From Gaiellales bacterium (GTDB lineage: Bacteria; Actinomycetota; Thermoleophilia; Gaiellales; F1-60-MAGs149): DNA of 13,163 nucleotides. The notes under the pieces were generated by a model. That model had not been told where the DNA came from, did no database searches, and was given only the letters and a program-made list of their open reading frames with translations. Positions 6,198-12,462 of this stretch are shown piece by piece. The position numbers and the translations under genes were made by a program. The number at the start of each line of letters is the position of its first letter. Positions within the stretch are counted from its first letter, which is position 1. Location of the stretch: contig JAURLF010000211.1 in assembly GCA_030831375.1 (NCBI GenBank), positions 1 to 13,163 of the forward strand, written 5' to 3'.

Positions 6198-7490
6198 ATG
6201 TACGACTACGGGTTCTTCTCGTACGACTCCAAAGAGGACATGCTGGAGCGCTCGCGGGCGTTCTGGAACCCCGACAAGACCGACTTCTGGCAGGACGCCG
6301 GCATCGACCTCGTCATCGACCGCCGCGAGGGCTACCTGTTCTGGGACATGGCCGGCCGCCGGCTGATCGACCTCCACCTCAACGGCGGCACGTACAACCT
6401 CGGGCACCGCAACCCGGAGCTGATCGCCACGCTCGAGCAGGCAATGCAGCACTTCGACATCGGCAACCACCACTTCCCCGCGCTCGCGCGCACCGCGCTC
6501 GCCGAGGCGCTCGTCAAGACCGCGAGCCCGAACATGCGCCGCGTGATCTACGGCTCGGGCGGCGGCGAGGCCGTCGACATCGCGCTCAAGACGGCCCGCC
6601 ACACCAAGCAGCGGCGCAAGATCGTCTCGATCATCAAGGCCTACCACGGCCACACCGGCGTCGCCGTCGGCACGGGCGACGAGCGCTTCTCGAAGCTGTT
6701 CCTGTCCGACCACCCGGACGAGTTCGTGCAGGTCCCGTTCAACGACCTGAACGCGATGGAGGACGCGCTGCGCGGCCGCGACGTCGCCGGCGTGATCATG
6801 GAGACGATCCCCGCCACGTACGGCTTCCCGCTGCCGGAGCCCGGCTACCTGCAGGCCGTCAAGCGCCTCTGCGAGGAGTACGACACGCTCTACATCGCCG
6901 ACGAGGTGCAGACCGGCCTGATGCGCACCGGCGAGATGTGGGGCATCTCGAAGGCCGGCGTCGAGCCGGACATCATGGTGATCGGCAAGGGCATCACCGG
7001 CGGCATGTACCCGATCGCCTGCGTCGTCGTCTCCGAGGAGTGCTCCGCCTGGCTGAAGGAGGACGGCTTCGGGCACATCTCCACCGGCGGCGGCGGCGAG
7101 CTCGGCTGCGTCGTCAGCCTCAAGGTGCTCGAGATCTGCGGCCGCCCCGAGGTGCGCTCGATGGTGCACTACATCGCGGAGCGCTTCCAGCAGGGCCTGC
7201 GCCAGATCCAGGAGATCTACCCCGACTGGTTCATCGGCATCCGCCAGGACGGCGTCGTGATGGGCCTCGAGTTCAACCACCCGACGGGCGCCAAGATCGT
7301 CATGAAGCACCTCTACGCGCACGGGGTGTGGGCGATCTTCTCGACGCTCGACCCGCGCATCCTGCAGTTCAAGCCCGGCATCCTGCTCAGCCCCGAGCTG
7401 GTCGACGAGATCCTCGACCGCACCGAGGTCGCGATCGGCAAGGCCTACGCCGAGTTCAAGGCCGGCTCCCGCCAGGCGGTGACGGCGTGA
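6198..7490 (+). CDS. Class III aminotransferase-fold PLP enzyme, probable 1-amino-2-propanol-phosphate phospholyase of an RMM-type microcompartment
   Basis: A 430-residue protein with class III (AGXT2/ornithine aminotransferase) features. The PLP-ring stacking segment is AYHGHTG (Tyr149-His150), ADEVQTG (234-240) carries Asp235 for the pyridine nitrogen, and GKGITGGMYP contains the Schiff-base lysine Lys264. The phosphate-cup motif, usually GSEAN-E/D, reads GSGGGEA (119-125). In the mycobacterial aminoacetone microcompartment the equivalent protein is thought to act not as a transaminase but as a phospholyase, removing phosphate and ammonia from 1-amino-2-propanol phosphate to give propionaldehyde. 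That role is inferred here from the adjoining kinase, aldehyde dehydrogenase and shell genes. It is the first gene of the operon, with GAGAGG 7 bases before the ATG, and its stop overlaps the next gene's start (GTGA). No terminal encapsulation peptide is apparent. Alternative: a true omega-transaminase. Confidence 0.88.
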   Translation: MYDYGFFSYDSKEDMLERSRAFWNPDKTDFWQDAGIDLVIDRREGYLFWDMAGRRLIDLHLNGGTYNLGHRNPELIATLEQAMQHFDIGNHHFPALARTALAEALVKTASPNMRRVIYGSGGGEAVDIALKTARHTKQRRKIVSIIKAYHGHTGVAVGTGDERFSKLFLSDHPDEFVQVPFNDLNAMEDALRGRDVAGVIMETIPATYGFPLPEPGYLQAVKRLCEEYDTLYIADEVQTGLMRTGEMWGISKAGVEPDIMVIGKGITGGMYPIACVVVSEECSAWLKEDGFGHISTGGGGELGCVVSLKVLEICGRPEVRSMVHYIAERFQQGLRQIQEIYPDWFIGIRQDGVVMGLEFNHPTGAKIVMKHLYAHGVWAIFSTLDPRILQFKPGILLSPELVDEILDRTEVAIGKAYAEFKAGSRQAVTA

Positions 7491-9016
7491 CCGTGATCGA
7501 GATCGACCGCCGCGAGCCCCCCGGGGCGGCGCGCGCCGCGATGATGCTGCAGCGCGCCCACTGGGCCGCCGAGCTGTTCGCCCGCTACGACATCGAGCGC
7601 GTGCGCCGCATCCTCGACGCCGTCGCCCAGGCCGCCGAGGCCCACGCCGAGCGCTACGCCGAGTGGGCCGTCGAGGAGACGGGCATGGGCGTCGTCGAGC
7701 ACAAGGTGATCAAGAACGTCGCCTGCTCGCGCGACCTGTGGGCCCGCTACCGCGACCACGACTACGTCTCGCCGCGCACGCTCGATGACGACAAGGTGCT
7801 CGAGCTGCCGCGCCCCGCCGGCGTCGTGTTCGCGCTGACGCCGACCACCAACCCGATCGCCACCACCTACTTCAAGGTGCTGCTGGCCCTGATGACGCGC
7901 AACGCGATCGTCGTCAGCCCGCACCCGGGCGCGAAGGCGGTCTGCGCCGACGCCGTCCGCGTCCTCTCCGACGCCGCCGTCCAGGCGGGCGCCCCCGACG
8001 GCTGCATCCAGGTCGTCGAGGAGCCCTCGATCCCGCTGATCGAGGCGCTGATGACGGACCAGACGACCGACGTGATCGTCGCGACCGGCGGCAACGCCGT
8101 CGTGCGCGCCGCCTACCGCTCCGGCAACCCCGCGATCGGCGTCGGCCCCGGCAACGTGCCGTCCTTCCTCGACGCCACCGCCGACATCCCCGCCGCCGCC
8201 CGGCTGATCGTCGAGTCCAAGTCCTTCGACAACTCGATCCTCTGCACGAACGAGAGCGCCGTGATCGTCGAGGAGGAGGCCGCCGACCAGCTCGTGCGCG
8301 AGCTCGGCCGGGCGGGCGCGCACGTCTGCTCCCCCGAGGAGGTCGAGCTCGTCCGCGAGCGCCTCTTCCCCGAGGGCCGCATGCGCCTCGACCTGATCGG
8401 CAAGGACGCGACCGTCCTCGCCGAGGAGGCGGGGCTGAAGGTGGCGCCGACGACACGCGTGATCGTGGCGCCCTTCTCGCTCGTCGTGCCCGAGGAGCCG
8501 CTCGCCCGCGAGAAGCTGTTCCCCGTGCTCGGCCTCGTGCGCGTCCCCAACACGCGCGCCGGCATCTCGGCCGCGCAGGCGATGCTGCGCATCACGGGCG
8601 CCGGCCACTCCGCCTCGATCCACTCGACGCGGGCCCAGACGATCATGGAGTACGGCGCCGCCGTGAAGGTGCTGCGCGTCTCCGTCAACGTCGGCAACAG
8701 CCTCGGCTCCGCCGGCGTGCTGACGAACCTGGCGCCGACGATGACGATCGGCACGGGCTTCTACGGGCGCTCGTCGCTCGGCGAGAACCTCGAGCCGCGC
8801 CATCTCGTCAACTGGACGCGCGTCGCCTACAACGCGGACCGCTCCGTGCCGTTCGACGACTTCGCCGGCATGCAGCCGTGGCGGCTCGACGCCGTCCGGC
8901 ACGCCTCCGCGCCCGCCCCCGCCGCCGAGGCGGCCCCCGCCGTCGAGACGGACCTCCTGCGCGAAGAGGTCCGCCGCCTGATCCTCGAGGAGCTCAAGGA
9001 GCTGACCCGCCAGTGA
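7487..9016 (+). CDS. CoA-acylating aldehyde dehydrogenase (PduP/EutE-like) with C-terminal encapsulation-peptide-like helix
   Basis: A 509-residue aldehyde dehydrogenase of the CoA-acylating type that oxidises an aldehyde (here probably propionaldehyde) to acyl-CoA with NAD+. The cofactor-side segment is VVFALTPTTNPIATTYFK (113-130), GVGPGNVPSF lies at 218-227, and the catalytic cysteine is Cys253 in SFDNSILCTNES, the usual place for this branch. After the catalytic domain an Ala/Pro linker (about 473-486) leads to a C-terminal amphipathic helix (about 488-507) with hydrophobic residues at 491, 495, 498, 499, 503 and 506 and charged residues between. This linker-plus-helix pattern is typical of encapsulation peptides that tether cargo to BMC shells. 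GTG 7487 overlaps the aminotransferase stop (GTGA), implying translational coupling; GTG 7493 is an alternative. Its stop again forms a GTGA overlap with the first shell gene. Confidence 0.93.
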   Translation: MTVIEIDRREPPGAARAAMMLQRAHWAAELFARYDIERVRRILDAVAQAAEAHAERYAEWAVEETGMGVVEHKVIKNVACSRDLWARYRDHDYVSPRTLDDDKVLELPRPAGVVFALTPTTNPIATTYFKVLLALMTRNAIVVSPHPGAKAVCADAVRVLSDAAVQAGAPDGCIQVVEEPSIPLIEALMTDQTTDVIVATGGNAVVRAAYRSGNPAIGVGPGNVPSFLDATADIPAAARLIVESKSFDNSILCTNESAVIVEEEAADQLVRELGRAGAHVCSPEEVELVRERLFPEGRMRLDLIGKDATVLAEEAGLKVAPTTRVIVAPFSLVVPEEPLAREKLFPVLGLVRVPNTRAGISAAQAMLRITGAGHSASIHSTRAQTIMEYGAAVKVLRVSVNVGNSLGSAGVLTNLAPTMTIGTGFYGRSSLGENLEPRHLVNWTRVAYNADRSVPFDDFAGMQPWRLDAVRHASAPAPAAEAAPAVETDLLREEVRRLILEELKELTRQ

Positions 9017-9630
9017 ACGAGACCGCCGTCGAGCTCCGCTCCTGCATCTACCTCGACCAGCTGCAGCCGCAGACCATGTGCTACCTCGGCTCGTGGATCA
9101 AGGGCCGCCTCCCCCGCGCCGGCATGGCCGCGCAGATCATCGAGGTCGCGCCCGGCCTCGACATCGAGGCCCTCACCGACACGGCGCTCAAGCACGATCG
9201 CGTCGAGGCCGGCATCCTCTTCGTGGAGCGCACCTTCGGCTACCTCGAGATGCATTCGCAGTCCCCGGCCGCGGTCAAGTCCGCCACGAGCGCCGTCCTC
9301 GACGCGCTCGACCTGTCCGCGCAGGACTCCGTCAAGCCGAAGATCCTCGCCCGCAAGGTGATCAGCCGCGTCGACGGCCAGCACGCCTTCCTGATCAACC
9401 GCAACAAGGTCGGCTCGATGCTCCTGCCCGGCGAGTCGCTGTTCGTGCTCGAGGTCCAGCCCGCCTCGTACGCCATCCTCGCCACCAACGAGGCCGAGAA
9501 GGCCGCCCGCATCAAGGTCATCGACTACCGCATGATCGGCGCCACCGGCCGCGTCTACATCTCCGGCGAGGAGGCCGACGTGCGCGCTGCCGGCGAAGCC
9601 GCGATCGCGGCCCTGGAGGCGATCCGGTGA
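9013..9630 (+). CDS. Tandem-domain BMC shell protein, BMC-T (CsoS1D-like, permuted), first copy
   Basis: A 205-residue shell protein with two BMC domains, roughly 5-102 and 108-205. Each half starts with the permuted-type lead-in (LRSCIYLDQLQPQ... and PKILARKVISRVDGQHAFLINRN...) before the core strands (AQIIEVAPG; SLFVLEVQPASYAILATNEAEKAA). This order matches circularly permuted tandem proteins such as CsoS1D, which form pseudohexameric trimers that can stack and have a gated central pore. The conserved Glu-Arg pair that gates CsoS1D has a counterpart at Glu72-Arg73 in FVERTFG. The C-terminus GRVYISGEEADVRAAGEAA is a typical BMC strand-helix ending. The GTG overlaps the aldehyde dehydrogenase stop by 4 bases, and its own stop overlaps the next start. 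Role: shell facet tile, possibly the conduit for large metabolites or cofactors. Confidence 0.93.
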   Translation: MNETAVELRSCIYLDQLQPQTMCYLGSWIKGRLPRAGMAAQIIEVAPGLDIEALTDTALKHDRVEAGILFVERTFGYLEMHSQSPAAVKSATSAVLDALDLSAQDSVKPKILARKVISRVDGQHAFLINRNKVGSMLLPGESLFVLEVQPASYAILATNEAEKAARIKVIDYRMIGATGRVYISGEEADVRAAGEAAIAALEAIR

Positions 9631-10193
9631 GCGAGCCGACCGGCAGCGGCGAGATGCACGCGGCGCTGAAGACGGCGCTGCAGGAGCTCCTGCCCGACAT
9701 GCTGCGCGACCACGCGCACGGTCCCGCGCCCGTACCGCAGGTGCCCGCGCCGCCCGTCGCCCAGACGCTGCGCCCGAGCACGTGGGACCCCGCCGACCAG
9801 GCGCCCGACCCGGCCGGCCGCACCGCCGCCGCGCCTGCCGCGACCCCCGCCGCCGGGGGCACGCGCGTCGAGCACGTGCGCCTGCAGACCGACCGTGACC
9901 TCGACGCGTTCGTGCGCGCCCTCGCGCACCGCCTCGAGAGCCCCGCGGAGCGCGCCGCCGTGATCGCCGGCCGGCTCCGCTTCACCCTGTCGGGCGGCCA
10001 CGCGGCCGCACCCGGCGCCCCGTCCGCGGACGCCCAGCGCGTCGAGCGGGGCGCCGTCACCGAGCGCGTCGTCGAGCGCGCCGCCACGGCCGGGGGCGTG
10101 CTCGTCCTCGGCCCGAAGGCGGTCCTGACCCCGATGGGCAAGGACCGCGCCCGGGCGCTCGGCGTCCGCATCGAGAGGGAGGCCTCATGCTGA
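9627..10193 (+). CDS. Microcompartment accessory protein of unknown function: N-terminal amphipathic helix, Pro/Ala linker, C-terminal LTP-motif region
   Basis: A 188-residue protein without a recognised enzyme fold. Four zones are visible. Residues 11-28 form a short amphipathic helix (leucines 14, 18, 21, 22, 26 and Met25) like a BMC encapsulation peptide. Residues 31-79 are a Pro/Ala-rich, probably disordered linker. Residues 81-122 contain a helical, Arg-rich segment (VRLQTDRDLDAFVRAL... to GRLRFTLSGG). After a second flexible linker, 143-185 carries VTERVVERAA...GVLVLGPKAVLTPMGKD and ends ALGVRIERE. The pattern VTE...LTPxxxD...LGVxIxRE recalls a short motif I associate with accessory proteins of other microcompartment loci (from memory). 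A hypothetical gene also sits among the shell genes of mycobacterial RMM loci. It starts at a GTGA overlap with BMC-T and its end overlaps the BMC-P start by 7 bases. Inference: cargo/shell adaptor or assembly factor. Confidence 0.8.
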   Translation: MSEPTGSGEMHAALKTALQELLPDMLRDHAHGPAPVPQVPAPPVAQTLRPSTWDPADQAPDPAGRTAAAPAATPAAGGTRVEHVRLQTDRDLDAFVRALAHRLESPAERAAVIAGRLRFTLSGGHAAAPGAPSADAQRVERGAVTERVVERAATAGGVLVLGPKAVLTPMGKDRARALGVRIEREASC

Positions 10194-10426
10194 AGGGAAC
10201 CGTCAAGGGCTCCGTGTGGGCGACCAAGCGCGTGGACGACGTGCCGCACGGGGCGTTTCTGGAGGTCGAGCTGGAGGCGGGCGGATCGCTCGTCGCCTTC
10301 GACGTCCTCGGGTCGGGGGCGGGCGAGCGCGTGCTCGTCGCCACCGGCTCCGTCGCCGCGTCGCGCTTCGCGCCGCAGCACCCGCCGATCGACGCGCTGA
10401 TCGTCGGGATCATCGACAGCGAGTAG
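10187..10426 (+). CDS. BMC-P pentameric vertex protein (EutN/CcmL family)
   Basis: A 79-residue protein of the EutN/CcmL family that forms pentamers capping the twelve vertices of a microcompartment. Family marks are the N-terminal [12 protein letters not shown], the central [27 protein letters not shown] and the terminal [11 protein letters not shown], with length close to the family norm of 80-90. GAGGGAGG at 10175-10182 lies only 4 bases before the ATG, and the first 7 bases overlap the preceding gene, so translation is probably coupled. Only one BMC-P copy is present in the window, which is sufficient for a closed shell. Confidence 0.95.
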   Translation: MLKGTVKGSVWATKRVDDVPHGAFLEVELEAGGSLVAFDVLGSGAGERVLVATGSVAASRFAPQHPPIDALIVGIIDSE

Positions 10427-10487
10427 CCACCAACCACCTGCACCACCCACCCCAGCTGGACGAGACAGAAAGAAGGAGGAACACGAG
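10427..10487 (+). promoter_or_regulatory. C/A-rich then purine-rich leader with a strong Shine-Dalgarno for the BMC-H gene
   Basis: This is the only real gap between shell genes. Its first half consists of CCACC/ACC runs with almost no G, and its second half is a purine-rich stretch ending in AAGGAGG (10473-10479), 8 bases before the ATG. This is one of the strongest ribosome binding sites in the window. The composition should keep the RNA unfolded. It probably raises translation of the hexamer, the most abundant shell component; no promoter is evident inside it. Confidence 0.6.
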
Positions 10488-10763
10488 ATGTCGGAAGCAC
10501 TGGGCATGATCGAGACCAAGGGGTACGTCGCGGCGCTGGCCGCGGCGGACGCCATGGTGAAGGCCGCCAACGTGACCATCGTCGGTCGCGAGGAGGTCGG
10601 CGACGGGCTCGTGGCCGTCGTCATCCAGGGCGACGTCGGTGCCGTCAAGGCGGCGACCGAGGCCGGCTCGGAGACCGCGTCGACGGTCGGCGAGCTCGTC
10701 TCCGCCCACGTGATCCCGCGCCCGCATGCGGAGCTCGGCAAGCACTTCACGGCGGGCAAGTAG
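10488..10763 (+). CDS. BMC-H hexameric shell protein (PduA/CcmK-like)
   Basis: A 91-residue single-domain BMC protein. It starts with [26 protein letters not shown], continues through the pore loop [23 protein letters not shown], and ends in the usual AHVIPRPH segment with a short tail. It forms the hexagonal tiles that make up most of the shell facets, with a central pore for small metabolites. The pore loop reads V37-G38-D39-G40, where PduA has I-G-S-G. An aspartate in the serine position would ring the pore with six acidic groups, which could suit positively charged amine substrates (an inference). It has its own strong ribosome binding site, unlike the overlapping genes upstream, and the second BMC-T follows after 10 bases. 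Confidence 0.96.
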   Translation: MSEALGMIETKGYVAALAAADAMVKAANVTIVGREEVGDGLVAVVIQGDVGAVKAATEAGSETASTVGELVSAHVIPRPHAELGKHFTAGK

Positions 10764-10773
10764 GGAGCGCGCG

Positions 10774-11418
10774 ATGGCCGGGCCGGATATCGAGCTGCGC
10801 GTCTACCTCCCCATCCCCGAGCTGCGCCGGCAGTTCGCGGCCTACATGGGGACGCCGACGCGCGCCCGCGGGTACCCCCCGATGGAGGGCGACCACGCCC
10901 TGATCGTGGAGGTCGCCCCCGGCCTGGCCATCGAGCGCGTCATCGACCTCGCGCTGAAGGCCGTGCCCGAGGTCGAGCCGGGGATCCTCTTCGTCGAGCG
11001 CCAGTTCGGCGTGCTCGAGCTGCACGCAGCGGACGCCGCGGCCGTTGAGCGTGCCGGCGAGGCGATCCTCGCCGGCATCGGCGCGGAGGCCTCGCACCAG
11101 CTGAAGCCGCGGATCCTCTACTCGGACGTGATCGAGGACATCACGGACCAGCACGCGGTGATCGTGAACCGCAACCGGCAGGCCTCGATGGTGCTGCCCG
11201 GCGAGACGCTGCTCGTGTACGAGATGACGCCGGCCCTGTTCGCCGCGATGGCCGCGAACGAGGCGGAGCGCGTCGCGCCCGACGTCACGGTCGTCGACAT
11301 CGCGATGATCGGCGCGACGGGTCGGATCTACATGAGCGGGCCGACGGAGAGCGTCGTGCGGGCACGCGACGAGATCACCCGCGTGCTCGAGTCCGTCGTC
11401 GGACGCGATCACGCGTAG
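10774..11418 (+). CDS. Tandem-domain BMC shell protein, BMC-T (CsoS1D-like, permuted), second copy
   Basis: A 214-residue paralogue of the first BMC-T with the same two-domain permuted layout. The N-terminal lead-in is ELRVYLPIPELRRQFAAYMG, followed by the core ALIVEVAPGLAIERVIDLALK. The gate pair Glu75-Arg76 is in FVERQFG, and the second half runs KPRILYSDVIEDITDQHAVIVNRN...LPGETLLVYEMTPALFAAMAANEAE, ending GRIYMSGPTESVV. It differs clearly from the first copy in the lead-in (LPIPELRRQ against LDQLQPQ), so the two are probably specialised rather than recent duplicates. ATG 10774 is preceded by AGGGAG at 10762-10767 with 6-base spacing. Two permuted BMC-T proteins could form separate tiles or mixed stacked trimers in one shell. 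Confidence 0.93.
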   Translation: MAGPDIELRVYLPIPELRRQFAAYMGTPTRARGYPPMEGDHALIVEVAPGLAIERVIDLALKAVPEVEPGILFVERQFGVLELHAADAAAVERAGEAILAGIGAEASHQLKPRILYSDVIEDITDQHAVIVNRNRQASMVLPGETLLVYEMTPALFAAMAANEAERVAPDVTVVDIAMIGATGRIYMSGPTESVVRARDEITRVLESVVGRDHA

Positions 11419-11437
11419 GCCTCTATGCTGCCGCCCC

Positions 11438-11445
11438 AGAGGAGG
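11438..11445 (+). promoter_or_regulatory. Ribosome binding site of the kinase (AGAGGAGG), with a possible masking hairpin
   Basis: AGAGGAGG lies 5 bases before ATG 11451. CCTCT at 11420-11424 can pair with AGAGG at 11438-11442 across 13 bases, which would partly mask the site; with only 5 bp this is weak. The SDR downstream has the similar arrangement GAGGAG-ACCTG-ATG. Confidence 0.6.
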
Positions 11446-11450
11446 ACCTG

Positions 11451-12446
11451 ATGGGTGGCACTGCGGACCAGGATGCGATCGATCGGCTGGCCCGTGCGGC
11501 GCTCGCGCCGTACGGGATCGGCGAGGACGCCGCGCTGCGGCTCGTCAACGTCTCGGAGAACTACACCTACCGCGTCGATGACCCGGCGACGGGCCGAGCC
11601 TACGCGGTGCGCCTGCACCGGCCCGGCTACCACTCCGCGGAGGCGATCGCCTCCGAGCTGATGTGGATCGAGGCCCTGCGCGCCGACGGCGTTGTCGACA
11701 GCGTCGTGGCCGTCCCCACGGCCGACGGGCGTCTCGTCACCCAGGTCTCCCTGCCCGACGTCGAGGAGCGCAACGTCGTGCTGTTCGAGTGGGCCGAGGG
11801 CGCGCCGCCCGACCCCGACGCCGCCGACCCCCTGCCGGGCTACCGCACGCTCGGCCGCATCGCGGCGCGCATGCACGGCCACTCCCGCCGCTGGCCGCGG
11901 CCCGCGTCCTTCACGCGCCTCTCGTGGGACTTCGACCACACGCTCGGCGCACACGGCCACTGGGGCCGCTGGCAGGACGGCGTCGGCGTCGAGGGCGACA
12001 CGCTCGACCTGTTCCAGCGCACCGTCGACGTGATCGAGCGCCGGCTCGTCGCCTACGGCACGGGGCCGGATCGGTTCGGCCTGTGCCACTCCGATCAGCG
12101 CCTCGCCAACCTGCTCGAGCACGGCGACGAGATCCGCGTGATCGACTTCGACGACTGCGGCTTCGGCTGGTTCATGTACGACTACGCAACGACGGTGTCG
12201 TTCTTCGAGGAGCACCCGCGCGAGCCGGAGTTCCGGGCGGCGTGGATCGAGGGCTATCGCGAGGTGGCCTCGATCGCCGCGGAGGACGAGGCCGAGCTGG
12301 ACACCTTCGTGATGCTGCGGCGGATGCTGCTCGTCACGTGGATCGGATCCCACTACGCCTTCGCCACGGAGGCGCAGGAGCTGGGCGAGGGCTTCACGGT
12401 CGACACCGTGCCCCTCGCCGAGGCCTACCTGACCAAGTACGAGTGA
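11451..12446 (+). CDS. APH-fold small-molecule kinase, probable 1-amino-2-propanol kinase of the microcompartment pathway
   Basis: A 331-residue aminoglycoside-phosphotransferase-fold kinase. The catalytic loop GLCHSDQRLANLL holds His213, Asp215 (base) and Asn220, in the Brenner HxDxxxxN pattern. The metal-binding motif VIDFDDCGFG contains Asp232/Asp234, analogous to the kinase DFG. The N-terminal lobe includes NVSENYTYRV (33-42, nucleotide loop) and AVRLHRPG, where an Arg follows the strand that usually carries the ATP-binding Lys. In the M. smegmatis aminoacetone microcompartment the equivalent enzyme phosphorylates (S)-1-amino-2-propanol with ATP. The same role is inferred here from synteny with shell, phospholyase and dehydrogenase genes. 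It is not an antibiotic-resistance gene on this evidence. It follows the second BMC-T after 32 bases and precedes the SDR by 16. Confidence 0.88.
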   Translation: MGGTADQDAIDRLARAALAPYGIGEDAALRLVNVSENYTYRVDDPATGRAYAVRLHRPGYHSAEAIASELMWIEALRADGVVDSVVAVPTADGRLVTQVSLPDVEERNVVLFEWAEGAPPDPDAADPLPGYRTLGRIAARMHGHSRRWPRPASFTRLSWDFDHTLGAHGHWGRWQDGVGVEGDTLDLFQRTVDVIERRLVAYGTGPDRFGLCHSDQRLANLLEHGDEIRVIDFDDCGFGWFMYDYATTVSFFEEHPREPEFRAAWIEGYREVASIAAEDEAELDTFVMLRRMLLVTWIGSHYAFATEAQELGEGFTVDTVPLAEAYLTKYE

Positions 12447-12462
12447 GAAGCGAGGAGACCTG

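Noticed and set aside
6129..7322. Minus-strand 397-codon open frame opposite the aminotransferase
   Set aside because: The + strand protein has full class III motifs. The antisense product is a composition-driven Asp/Val/Leu-rich frame that would start inside the aminotransferase gene and end in the promoter palindrome.
7445..8902. Minus-strand 485-codon open frame opposite the aldehyde dehydrogenase
   Set aside because: Same third-position GC effect; no recognisable motif, and the + strand enzyme is complete.
11424..11429. TATGCT as an internal promoter for the kinase
   Set aside because: Initiation would fall at about 11437, right at the ribosome binding site, and no -35 is visible. The kinase is more simply part of the operon transcript.
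11451..12446. Aminoglycoside resistance gene
   Set aside because: The APH fold is shared by many small-molecule kinases. Placement between a BMC-T gene and an SDR in an RMM-type operon favours an aminopropanol kinase.
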